Shown one piece after another: positions 11,940 through 20,728 of a DNA stretch of 41,831 nucleotides. Where the stretch lies: positions 1 to 41,831 of the forward strand of contig JADGJA010000104.1 of assembly GCA_027596035.1 (NCBI GenBank), written 5' to 3'. The notes below the pieces were generated by a model. The model worked only from the letters and a program-made list of their open reading frames with translations, did no database searches and was not told the DNA's origin. This stretch comes from Thoreauomyces humboldtii. Lineage: Eukaryota; Chytridiomycota; Chytridiomycetes; Spizellomycetales; Powellomycetaceae. How positions within the stretch are numbered: the stretch's first letter is position 1; each line of letters starts with the position of its first letter. The position numbers and the translations under genes were made by a program.

Positions 11940-12275
11940 TCTGACGAAGGACGCTCCGAGAAAGTCGATGATTGTTTACCGTCCCGCGCCAATCGAAGTG
12001 CTCGGGATGTAGAGTAGAAACAGGGATGAGAAGTACGGAGAGTAGAAACAGGGAAATCCTGGGGAAGTCCTGGGGACATCCTGTAGGTATGCATATCCTC
12101 GAGCCTGTCTGCAATTTTCTGAGATTTCTTCCCCAATTCCTCTTACCAGATCGGCCTGCCCTTCCGCCCCGCACTCCTCTTCGTCTTCTGACCGTTGCTG
12201 GGGCCAACGCTACACGCTGGTGAAGTGACCTGCAGGCTACTCCCTGCATCACTTTATTTCTCATGGCTTTGGCTC

Positions 12276-12335
12276 TCACTATTGGCCATGCCCGCTGTCG
12301 CTGTAACCATGCTAATTTCGCAAAACCGCGGTTGC
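12276..12335. repeat. Local 60-bp direct repeat, copy A
   Basis: Matches 12435-12494 with about four differences over 60 bp (159-bp offset). The shared core includes GCTGTCGCTGTAACCATGCT. Confidence 0.85.
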
Positions 12336-12434
12336 TCACAGACGCTGAATGAGGACACCAGGGGACAAACGAGTGCTACCAGCATGATCGCAGGGTGTTT
12401 CTTGCCTAGGGAGGAACTTCTGAGGTACTTTGAG

Positions 12435-12494
12435 TCACTTTCGGCCACGCCCGCTGTCGCTGTAACCATGCTAATTTCGCAAAAACGCGGTTGC
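12435..12494. repeat. Local 60-bp direct repeat, copy B
   Basis: Second copy of 12276-12335. Two short copies of a GCGACGATCC...GCGCAGTGCAGA word (12496-12521 and 12549-12573) follow at once, so 12276-12573 is built from local duplications. It sits where the SNM1-like reading frame loses homology. Confidence 0.85.
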
Positions 12495-12554
12495 AGCGAC
12501 GATCCAGTTGCGCAGTGCAGAGTGCGATCCAGAATGACACCCAGCTAAGCGACG

Positions 12555-13592
12555 ATCCTTTGCGCAGTGCAGACACCAAGCCCCTGACAAACCGGCAAGA
12601 TCGGTGAACTTGCGTTCGTCGTTGGGAAGGACGGAATTTGTCCAATTCAAGTACTGCTCGACGAAAGACCAGTCCGGCAGAAACTTCCAACCTAGCGGCA
12701 AGTGATCAGCTTACGGGTTCGACAGTGGTCGTTCGAGAGATCCGTACCGCCGGGTGCCATCTTTCCCAGTTGACCCCACGAAACAACATGTATAGGTGTG
12801 TTTCCAGGGGCCCCGGTGAAGAGTTCGATGAAATCGAGATCGAGGAGCTTCAATATCGCAATCTGTTCCGGATCTGCGTATATCGGGAGGCCGGCATCGC
12901 CTCCAGCGGCGTCGCTAATAGCCTTGAGCATCCTCTCCTTTCCGATCTTGTAGGTTGCTACCAAGAGAGATTACGGAATCGATGATGATGGATTGATGTG
13001 GGAAGCGGTATTTGGGTTCAGAATAGGTCGTGTCCACGAAGAGGACCTCGATGGGGTGCATGATCGAAGCGTCGGGCTGTCTCCAGGCAGGCCACAACTT
13101 CATCCTATCGTCGAAGCGACAATCCCCGCAGTGAACGTATCGTTTCGTACCGTCGACCGTGGAGACGTCGAAGACCAGGACTGCCGCGCCTGGGCAGTGG
13201 TTGGCGTCCATGAGAGTGACGGTGGAGCCACCGCCAAAGTCGAAGGGGCTGTCCATGGACCTCCTGGCGACCTCCAGAACATGGACGAGGACCTCCTGGC
13301 TCCGGGTCGACCTCCAGAACATGGACGAGGAGTCTCTTTGTAACTTCGGAGCAGTAGATCGGATACTCCCCGGATTTGGTGATCCCTCCCCAGTGATCCT
13401 GGTGGAAGTGACTGGCAGCGAGCGTCCGTGAATGCATGGCCGAGGCTGAGGCTTGGGGAGTCCGAGGGAGGGAGAGAGATACCGCCTCGCTTACCTGAGA
13501 AAGTAGCGAAGGCCGGGGTTCCTGAATTGAAATCCATCGACGACAAAGTTGGTGCCTGGGATAAGCTTGTGCAGCGGCGGCAAGGTGGACAT
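12555..13592 (-). pseudogene. Broken SNM1/PSO2-like metallo-beta-lactamase nuclease
   Basis: The family opens interstrand DNA cross-links by 5' exonuclease action. Exon 13592-13495 (MSTLPPLHKLIPGTNFVVDG) splices to 13411 and gives HFHQDH, the metal-binding motif. Further matches are SGEYPIYCSEVTKRL, DANHCPGA, VHCGDCRFDD, DTTYSEPKYRFP, YKIGKERMLKAI and IHVVSWGQLG. A 55-nt intron may then lead to GWKFLPDWSFVEQYLNW and a degenerate LSGAW in place of the family's RPTGW. Defects: a 40-nt net duplication (13257-13331) shifts frame unless spliced out, one extra base at about 12961-12962 shifts it again, and the conserved SEHSSF-type C-terminus is absent because local repeats begin there. N-terminal zinc-finger sequence may lie past the gap at 13811. 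The gap makes assembly error possible. Confidence 0.72.
13257..13331. repeat. Imperfect tandem duplication inside the SNM1-like gene
   Basis: The word GACCTCCAGAACATGGACGA occurs at 13269-13288 and 13309-13328, and GGACCTCCTGGC occurs at 13257-13268 and 13289-13300. The second unit carries eight extra bases, giving a 40-bp net offset, which is not a multiple of three. Confidence 0.9.
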
Positions 13593-13810
13593 GGGGTTTG
13601 CGGAGGGCAGAACAAACAAGGACGGGGCCAGGCGAGAGGTGAGCGACTAGAGACTGTACGGTGACGGCGTGCGTCATCCGCAAAATCGCAGAGCAAAATC
13701 GCCAGCAATACAAAGCGTTTCCAACAAAAGACTTACCGTATTCATCGAGTGCACCCCAAACAGCAGGTGCTTTATATCTTGTACCTCTCCTGGGGGGGGG
13801 GGCGGGGGGG

Positions 13811-13820
13811 NNNNNNNNNN
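13811..13820. other. Assembly gap (10 N) with homopolymer flanks
   Basis: Ten N are preceded by a long G run and followed within 80 bp by long C runs (about 13887-13901). The true length and sequence are unknown. Confidence 0.95.
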
Positions 13821-14565
13821 ATCCATTCCGTTTTCATCGCTTGCCCCCCAAAACCCAGGGGGTTTTTTTATTTTACCCCTCCAATCCCCCCCCCCCCCGC
13901 CTTGTACTTGACGCGTTGAACCGTGAGTGGCACACAAACAGTGATGGGCAGGGATGGATGGACCCGTGAGTGGTCGCCTTCAGAAGGCCCGCTGCTTTCC
14001 AGCCTGGCCCTGGCGATCGGTATTCGCCAGGTGGCGTATGAGTGGGCGCAGCAGACGGGCAACGAGAGGGACGGTCGTAAATCTGCGATTTCGCCGAAGT
14101 CCCCCTTTCCCCTCTCCTTCTCACCTCACCACATTCGTTGCCAGTCGCTGAGCTGCGGACACGGACACACACTTTCTTAGAACCACCCACCCTCCCTACA
14201 TAGTTTATCGGGGGGTTATTCCTCCTGCGACTTCTTCTTCGTCGCCATCAATAAAGGAGATCCCAGACGCACGCATCGGCCCTCTTGGATAGCGCAGCGG
14301 TCATCGTCGTAGCTATTGGACCCCTCCGATCTACACCTCTCCGACCAAGCGAGGGAGCGGAGCCCCCGTCATCAACTGGCCTCTCGTGCTTGCATTTGAC
14401 AGCTAGGAGTCCCCGATCGCCGCTCTCTTCCAGCTTCTCTCTCTCTCTCCTCCCCCCCCTCTCTTGCAGCCTCAACTACTTCCTTCCTGTCGGTCCAGTT
14501 GCTCGTAAAAATAGCGTGCTCTCCCCGCGTCTCGAGGAGGGAGGAAGTCAAAAGTCTGAACTTAC

Positions 14566-14575
14566 ACTGTACAGT
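14566..14575. promoter_or_regulatory. ACTGTACAGT perfect palindrome, site 1
   Basis: Ten-base perfect palindrome repeated at 14898-14907, with a partial copy at 15442-15452 just before the fungalysin TATA-like box. It could be a dimeric regulator site. Function is inference. Confidence 0.35.
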
Positions 14576-14897
14576 ACGGAGGTCAACGGAGACGCGGGAC
14601 ACACCGACACCTCAACTTCCCAGTAGAGAATCTTCGTGCCAGGCACTGTGCTCCCGTCTACCTGGGAACGGCCCGGACGAGGGACCGGCAAAGCATGGAC
14701 CGGCAAAGCATTTGTTGCTTCCGCGCTCTTTGTAGTACAAAACTACCGGAAACCCTCGGTCCTAGCTCCGCGGCTTCGAGCATTCCGGCTGGAGTGCGAC
14801 ACCTCCTTCCGCCAAGGAAAATCACGCACTCTGGAATTCTGGCCCAAGGGGCTACCTGTGTACGGGCCTGTGTACGTACAACGTACAGTTTTAGAGT

Positions 14898-14907
14898 ACT
14901 GTACAGT
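14898..14907. promoter_or_regulatory. ACTGTACAGT perfect palindrome, site 2
   Basis: Same ten-base palindrome as at 14566. Adjacent sequence 14858-14886 is also rich in GTAC words. Confidence 0.35.
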
Positions 14908-15467
14908 GAGTAGATACCGGACTCGTACTGCACTCTGCCCGCTTTGCCCGCCCCTGGCTCCCAGCCACTGACCGGACCACTGTGATTTGCGACACAGGCC
15001 AGAAACTGTATGAGCCTCGAGGCGTAAAACTTTCTTTCCGTATTGGCAAGAAAAAAGCCACACCCCAAGCAAGGGGAAAAGTTGGTGAGTCAGACTCCGT
15101 AACGTACCGTACACGCACAGATCACACTTTTCGATAGCCCTGCCTCGCTCACACATGTGTGTACACAGCGGCAGAGCTCTGAATCTCTGATCCCTGTGTC
15201 GCACATCGACGAGGCAAATGATCGGCCCACAGAGATGCTGCTTCCACATCTTCGGAGGCGGAACCGTGCGTCGCGGTCCTGGCGGAGGACCAGAGAGCAT
15301 GGTGAGCAACCCCCCTCCCTTCCCCCTGCTGATCCTGATCCGGAATGTCGCTAACTGCACAGCTTCGTAGCCTCCCCCTGGGTCACCTGTGCATGTCGAG
15401 CCTTTCAGGCATTCAAGCTTTAAGCTTTTTGGGCTTGCCCTGTACTGTACAGCTTCTCCGGAAAACG

Positions 15468-15476
15468 CATAAAAGG
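15468..15476 (+). promoter_or_regulatory. TATA-like box of the fungalysin gene
   Basis: CATAAAAGG lies about 90 bp before the ATG at 15565 and is followed by a C/T-rich leader, a usual fungal core-promoter layout. Confidence 0.5.
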
Positions 15477-15564
15477 CAATCTTGCCCTGTCTTTCCCACA
15501 GTCTCCCTCCAACCCCTACCGCTCTCTCCCCGACCGCTCTTCCCTTCCACTCGACTCTTTCGAA

Positions 15565-17701
15565 ATGAAGTTTACATCAACCGTCGCGCTGGCCGCGATT
15601 GCTCTGGCTTCCTCGGCTTACGCGGCTCCCAAGCCCGCCCTCTCTGCGGATGGATCCAGCTTCTCCGTCAACACCTATCAGCGCACTCCCGTCTTTCAGG
15701 GACTCGGCACCGGCCTCAACGTCCCCGCCAGCTTTGGACCTTCGGATGACAAGGAGGCAGCCCTCACTTACCTCGCATCCCGTCTGGGGTTGACCCAGGC
15801 TGATCTTTCTGTCACTGACGATTACACCGGAACCTCCGGAGCGCGCCACATCTACGTCAAACGTGTCATCAACGGCAACACGGTCGCCAACCAGGTTGGA
15901 AACGTCTCCATCAAGGATGGCAAGATCATCTCCTTCGGCAGCTCGATCGCCTCCGCCCAGCAGTTTGGATCCCCCAAGATCGACTCCCTGACCACCACCG
16001 TCACTCTCGCTCAGGCCCAGGCGGCTGCCGAGAAGGCCACCGGACTCAAGGTCCTGGCCGACATACCCGCGACTACCCACTATACCGAGACTTCCGAGGG
16101 TGTTTACGAATTCGCGTACAATTTCCAGGTGAAATCAGCCGACGCTGACCCAGCCCTCCAATGGTACTCGATCGACGTCTCCGCAAAGACCGGCAAGGTC
16201 ATTCGTGCCAATTCATTTGTCCACAAGGCATCTTACTCGATCGTCGCCTTTGAGGCCAACGAGCCGGATCCAACCAAAGACCTGGTCACCGTCGTCGATC
16301 CCCAGAACGCTCCTGCCAATCTGAAGGCATCCCCCAAGGGCTGGCACAACGACGGAACCACCTCGTTTACCACAACCCAAGGAAACAACGCCCTGGTGGA
16401 AAAGGGAACGAGTCCCGCTTCAGGCGGTAGCGCGCTTGCCTTCACCACGAAGTATAACACGGCTGCTGCGGCCAGCAGCACCGCCAACGCCTTCGCCTCC
16501 AAGGTCAACCTCTTCAGCGTTGTCAACAACATGCACGACCTGTTCTGGCAGTACGGTTTCAACGAGGCCGGTGGAAACTTCCAGGCCAACAACTGGGGTC
16601 TCGGCGGAAAGGGCGGCGATGCGGTGCAAGTCAGTGCTCAGGACTCAGGTGGAACGGACAACGCTGTAAGCGGACCACGCATCCTGCGGCAATGATCTCG
16701 TACACATATTCATTTCCTTCTTTCTTCTGCAGAACTTTGCAACGCCTCCAGATGGACAGCAACCTCAGATGAACATGTACATCTTCGATGCCACCTCCCC
16801 TACTCGTGACGGCGGCATGGAAAACGACATCCCAATCCATGAGTTCACTCACGGTATCAGCAACCGCCTGACTGGTGGACCTTCCAACACCGAGTGTCTG
16901 AATAACAACGAGGCTGGTGGCATGGGAGAAGGCTGGTCCGACACGGCTGCCATCTTCATTATGCGCAAGGCATCCCACACCCGCGACACCGACCTCGTCA
17001 TGGGCGCCTGGGTCGAAAACGACCCAGCAGGCATCCGTTCAGTTCCGTACTCCACCAGCTTGACCCGCAACCCTCTCAAGTACTCGACCGTTGGAACGCT
17101 CAATGAAGTCCACAACATCGGCGAGGTCTGGTGCACCATGTGGAACGAAGTTTACTGGAACTTGGTCGATTCCAGGGGTTTTGCCACTAACATCTGGGAC
17201 GCGACCCAACCCCAAGGGAACATTGTTGCGTTCCAACTCTTCATCGACTCGATGGCTCTCCAGCCTTGCACCCCAACCATGGTTCAGGCTCGCGATGCCA
17301 TCATCCAGGCCGACGCGACCCGGTACGCTGGTGCCAACAAGTGTGCCATCTGGACCGCCTTTGCCAAGCGTGGACTTGGTGTCAAAGCCGCCAAGTACAA
17401 GGACGATGCTTCCGTTCCCACTGACTGCGTTGGCTGGACTCCTAGCAAGACGACGCCCACCACCACGGCAACTCCCCCCAAAACCACCACGGCTAAGGCG
17501 ACCACCACGGCCAAGGCAACCACCACGGCAAAGGCGACCACCACGGCAAAGGCGACCACCACGGCAAAGGCGACCACCACTGCCAAGCCTACCAAGTCCA
17601 CGAAGAAGACTCCCACTCCCACTCCCACTCCCACCGAGGATTGCCCCTGGTGGGACGACTCGTGTGACGGCGGCTGCCCCTGGTGGGATGACAGTTGCTA
17701 A
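15565..17701 (+). CDS. Secreted M36 fungalysin metallopeptidase
   Basis: Extracellular zinc endopeptidase that digests proteins such as collagen, elastin or keratin. Two exons (15565-16665, 16733-17701) give about 689 residues. The N-terminus is a clear signal peptide (MKFTSTVALAAIALASSAYA). An FTP-type propeptide follows (ARHIYVKRVINGNTVANQVG), then the peptidase unit with HEFTHGISNRL as the HExxH zinc motif and NNEAGGMGEGWSD supplying the third ligand. The catalytic residues are intact, so an active enzyme is likely. The C-terminal tail is unusual: six TTTAKA units, a PTPTPTPT run, and two copies of CPWWDDSC at the extreme end. Secreted enzymes and a GPI-type protein lie downstream on the same strand. 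Promoter palindromes and a TATA-like box lie just upstream. Confidence 0.96.
17483..17590 (+). repeat. Coding minisatellite, 6 x 18 bp
   Basis: Six 18-bp units in frame encode the TTTAKA repeats of the fungalysin tail. A shorter CTCCCA hexamer run follows at about 17609-17634 and encodes the Pro-Thr stretch. Confidence 0.9.
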
Positions 17702-17820
17702 ACGTAGAAAAGTCGTCCTTTTTCGAACGTAACTTGTAGTTTACATGTCGCTCGGCGACCAATCCCTCTTTTCCCACTTGTTACAATGAAATGTCTGGCT
17801 GTTGCATATGGGAACCTCTG

Positions 17821-18820
17821 TCGCTGTCGTCAGCAGTAAGTCAAGCCGTTGGTCTCGACATCTTCCTTTTGTCGAACAACGTGTGTCTAACCGCCACGTC
17901 CAATTGGGAGCTTACCGCAGTGGGGGACTCGAGGGTCAGCCGTCTCCACTCTCTTCTCTCGAACCGTCGCTGTCGTCAGCAGCACGTCAAGCCGTCGGTC
18001 TCGACCTTTCATCGCAAACTGCGCCGCACATTAGCGAAGGCGTGTGTGGCAACAGCACCTGGGATCTTTCAAGGGGAGGGCCGGAATGCCCTTCGACCAG
18101 ATTATCGCGAACCTTCCGTACCTCGGGGTCTGTCTTCCTTTGGTTTGACGCCGTCGCCGTTGCCGTCTTCTCGGCACGCCGGGCTTGTCGGTCTCGAACA
18201 CCTCTCCCAGATTGCGCCATGCATAGGCGCACACGACCGCAACAGCAGCTGGGATCTTTCAAGGGGAGGGCCGGAATGCCCTCCAACCAGATTATCGCGA
18301 ACCTTCCGTACTTCTGGGTCTGTCTTTCTTTGGTTTGACGCCGTCGCCGTCGCCGTCTTCTCGGCACGCCGGGCTTGTCGGTCTCGAACACCTCTCCCAG
18401 ATTGCGCCATGCATAGGCGCACACGACTGAAGCGGCAGCTGGGATCTTCCAAGGGGAGGGCGTCCCTGCTCTCCGACCAGGATGGTTCGGCTTACAACCC
18501 CGCATTCCTCTGGGTCCTCATCCTCGATCGAACCGTTGCGGTCGTCAGCAGTACATCAAACCGTCGGTCTCGATCACCCCTCCCAGACTGTGCCAAGCCG
18601 AGCGCACACGACCGAAGCAGCAGCTGGGATGCTACAAGGGGAGGGCGTCCCTGCTCTCCGACCAGGACGGTTCGGCTTACAAACCCCCATTCTTCTGGGT
18701 CTTTCGTCTTTGGTTCGACGCCGTTGCCATCGCCGTCTTCTCGGCAAGCCGTCGGTCTCCTCGACCAGCTCTCCCAGACTGCGCCATGCCTAATCGCGCA
18801 TGACCGACGCGGCAGCTGGC
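17821..18820. repeat. Tandem array, ~190-bp unit, about six copies
   Basis: Units start at about 17821, 17967, 18160, 18350, 18536 and 18730 (spacing 146, 193, 190, 186, 194). Shared words include CAGCTGGGATCTTTCAAGG, CCAGATTATCGCGAACCTTC and GTCGGTCTCGA. Copies 3 and 4 are almost identical over their first halves; 1 and 6 are the most diverged. Several frames are open on both strands, but the unit length is not a constant multiple of three, so coding is unlikely. The array fills the spacer between the fungalysin and the GPI-type protein genes. Confidence 0.88.
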
Positions 18821-18864
18821 GCATTCGCAAATTGCAAATTGCTGGAAGCGCATTCGCAAATTGC
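18818..18864. repeat. Short direct repeat at the array edge
   Basis: GCGCATTCGCAAATTGC occurs twice about 29 bp apart, with an extra AAATTGC between. It marks the downstream edge of the tandem array. Confidence 0.7.
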
Positions 18865-19039
18865 CTCGCCAGCCTGCCGAGCCCCAACCAAGCCTTGCCG
18901 CTAGGGAGCTGCCGAGAATTCGACCAAGAAGTAAAAATTTCCTTGGGGCTCGTGAAACGGACGATCCTTCTTTCCCCGTCTCACTCTCACGACCTTGGAT
19001 GCAGCACAGATGATAAAGCTCGCGGTTCTTCCTTCTCAC

Positions 19040-19145
19040 ACTCCATCGTTCCTCTCTCTTCTCTGCTCTCTCTGCTCTCTCTCTGCTCTCTCGTTTCTCA
19101 CTCTCCCTCCCGCCCCTTCTCTGACTTCCCTTTCTCGCGCATAGC
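19040..19145 (+). promoter_or_regulatory. CT-rich leader of the small secreted protein gene
   Basis: A long pyrimidine tract with repeated CTCTGCTCTCT lies just before the start at 19158. Such tracts commonly mark strong fungal promoters near the transcription start. Role inferred. Confidence 0.45.
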
Positions 19146-19157
19146 ACTATCTCCACC

Positions 19158-19562
19158 ATGAAGTTCTCCGCCATCATCGCTGCTTGTGTTCTCGCCGGAG
19201 TCGCCTCTGCGCAGAGCCCTTCCGTCTTGTCGACCACCGTCGTTTCCACGACCGTCGCTACTACCTCCATCGCCACATCTGTTATCGTCGTAAGCTCGAC
19301 CCCTGCTGCATCTTCCGTTATCTCTACGTCTGCTGCCGCGGTCTCGACGCCACCGTCCGCCTCCACAATCGTTGTGACTCCCAACGCCAGCACAAGCACG
19401 GTCGTTGCCATAGCGACCCCCATCAGCAACGCGCCTGCCTCCACAGGTGGCCCGTCCCCCTCGAACCCCATCACCCTGCCAGCCGTCGTTGCCGGAGCAG
19501 GAGCCGTACGGGCAACGATGGCTCTCGTGGCTGCGGCCGCGGTCGGCCACCTGTTGCTCTGA
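19158..19562 (+). CDS. Small secreted Ser/Thr/Val-rich protein, likely GPI-anchored
   Basis: Intronless, 134 residues. It has a signal peptide (MKFSAIIAACVLAGVASA), then about 85 residues dominated by Ser, Thr, Val, Ala and Pro with one NAS glycosylation site, and a C-terminal hydrophobic segment ending ALVAAAAVGHLLL without a charged tail. That is the layout of a GPI-anchored, O-glycosylated cell-surface protein. No catalytic domain is visible and I do not recognise a family. The ATG has a good CACC context and follows a CT-rich leader. It probably serves the wall or surface. Confidence 0.8.
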   Translation: MKFSAIIAACVLAGVASAQSPSVLSTTVVSTTVATTSIATSVIVVSSTPAASSVISTSAAAVSTPPSASTIVVTPNASTSTVVAIATPISNAPASTGGPSPSNPITLPAVVAGAGAVRATMALVAAAAVGHLLL

Positions 19563-19924
19563 ACGCTTTCCAAGTCCTCGGTCTCTCGCATGTAAAAAAG
19601 GCGCTTTCTTTGGTCTAATTCGAGTTGAAGCGAGCACGAAATGGCGTATGCACACCAAAACACCTCTTGAAAGCCTGGCCTGTACAATAATCATTTATTT
19701 TCTTCCAACATCGCCTGAATCGTACATGACCATGGGTTGCATTTCATCCAACAGATCCTCCGCTATAGCCTCACATGGAATGTTGAGCCTGAAGTGTTGA
19801 CTGGGATTTAGCGTTGACGCTGATATAAGGTTTTCGATGATCTGAGGTCCATGATATCGGACAACACCAAGAGAATCGTCTTTTCCTCCTGCTCGTTGAA
19901 CTCGCAAACTACAATCTGTTAGTC
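19563..19924. other. Spacer before the cyclophilin gene
   Basis: 362 bp with no supported gene. It must hold the 3' end of the GPI-type gene and the promoter of the cyclophilin. No clear TATA or repeat seen. Confidence 0.4.
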
Positions 19925-20686
19925 ATGCCCCCTGCACCGTCCCAGACCACACCCGCTCGAGCGTTCCTGGATGTTCGCATCGGTGACCAGGCCGTTCATG
20001 CAGAAGACGAAGCCGCCTACCGCCGCGCTCAGGAGTTCGCTGACTCCCAGTCGAGCGTCCTCGGAACCGCACCGGGAACATCCCTTGCCGGCCTCGAAGA
20101 CTGGCAGAGGGACATGCTCACCGAGTCGTATGCATCCGATCCAAGCTGGTCAGCCAAGGGACCCATGCGTTTGGAACCCGTCTCCCAACCTCGTGGCGGA
20201 CGGCTCGTCTTCAGCCTGAACGCGAAGGCGTGTCCCAAGACTACCGCGAACTTCGCTCAGCTCTGCACCGGCGAAAAGGGTCTTTCCAAGTCGGCGAAGA
20301 AGCCACTGCACTATGCCATGACTCCGGTCCATCGCATCATCTCGGACTACATTGCCCAGGGTGGTGACATCACACGCGGCGACGGGTCGGGCGGGGATTC
20401 CGTCTACGGAGGCACCTTCAACGATGAAAAGGAAGGAATGAAGACGGGACTCGTCTGCAAGGGAGCGCTGGCCATGGCGAACTCTGGGAAGAATTCCAAC
20501 TCGAGTCAATGGTTCGTGGTATTGACCGATGATCCCGCCAAACTGAAAAAGATGGACGGAAAGTACGTGGTTTTCGGCAACCTCGTGGAAGGACTCGAGA
20601 TCCTCGACGCGTTGAGCAATGTGGGAACAGAAAATGGCACGCTCTTGGAACCTGTGATAGTGTGGGACAGTGGGACACTGGCTTAG
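19925..20686 (+). CDS. Cyclophilin-type prolyl isomerase with a large insertion
   Basis: Peptidyl-prolyl cis-trans isomerase of the cyclophilin fold, intronless, 253 residues. After the first strand (ARAFLDVRIGDQ) about 75 residues are inserted before the second strand resumes at GGRLVFSLNAKACPKTTANF. The core is otherwise standard: LCTGEKGLSK, VHRIISDYIAQGGD, GGTFNDE, ALAMANSGKNSNSSQWF and YVVFGNLVEG. Arg and Gln of the active site are present (HRII...AQGGD), while the Phe of the usual GFMCQ segment is Tyr. No signal peptide, so cytosolic or nuclear. The insert carries a WQRDMLTESYASDPSWSAKG stretch that looks conserved rather than random. It ends 42 bp from the stop of the convergent uracil-glycosylase gene. 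Confidence 0.92.
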   Translation: MPPAPSQTTPARAFLDVRIGDQAVHAEDEAAYRRAQEFADSQSSVLGTAPGTSLAGLEDWQRDMLTESYASDPSWSAKGPMRLEPVSQPRGGRLVFSLNAKACPKTTANFAQLCTGEKGLSKSAKKPLHYAMTPVHRIISDYIAQGGDITRGDGSGGDSVYGGTFNDEKEGMKTGLVCKGALAMANSGKNSNSSQWFVVLTDDPAKLKKMDGKYVVFGNLVEGLEILDALSNVGTENGTLLEPVIVWDSGTLA

Positions 20687-20728
20687 AGTAGGCGTCATAT
20701 ATAACGGAGAATGCCAGTTCCACTACAT

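Larger units (their letters stand above)
13593..15564. other. Non-coding stretch upstream of fungalysin
   Basis: About 2 kb with no gene I can support. It contains the assembly gap with flanking poly-G/poly-C, a 15-bp tandem duplication at 14682-14711, many TGTAC palindromes, and finally the fungalysin promoter. Open frames here start with non-ATG codons or run through simple sequence. Upstream exons of the SNM1-like gene could be hidden at the gap. Confidence 0.5.

Noticed and set aside
17821..18820. CRISPR-like array
   Set aside because: Units are ~190 bp with no alternating short repeat and unique spacer, and the genome is eukaryotic.
17791..19161. 456-residue open frame across the tandem array, with an ATG
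   Set aside because: Other frames on both strands are open over the same repeats, unit spacing is not a fixed multiple of three, and no domain is visible. The openness reflects few stop words in the repeat unit.
18677..19687. 336-codon minus-strand frame opposite the GPI-type protein
   Set aside because: It is antisense to a Ser/Thr/Val-rich coding sequence and the array edge, has no ATG-led domain and matches nothing known.
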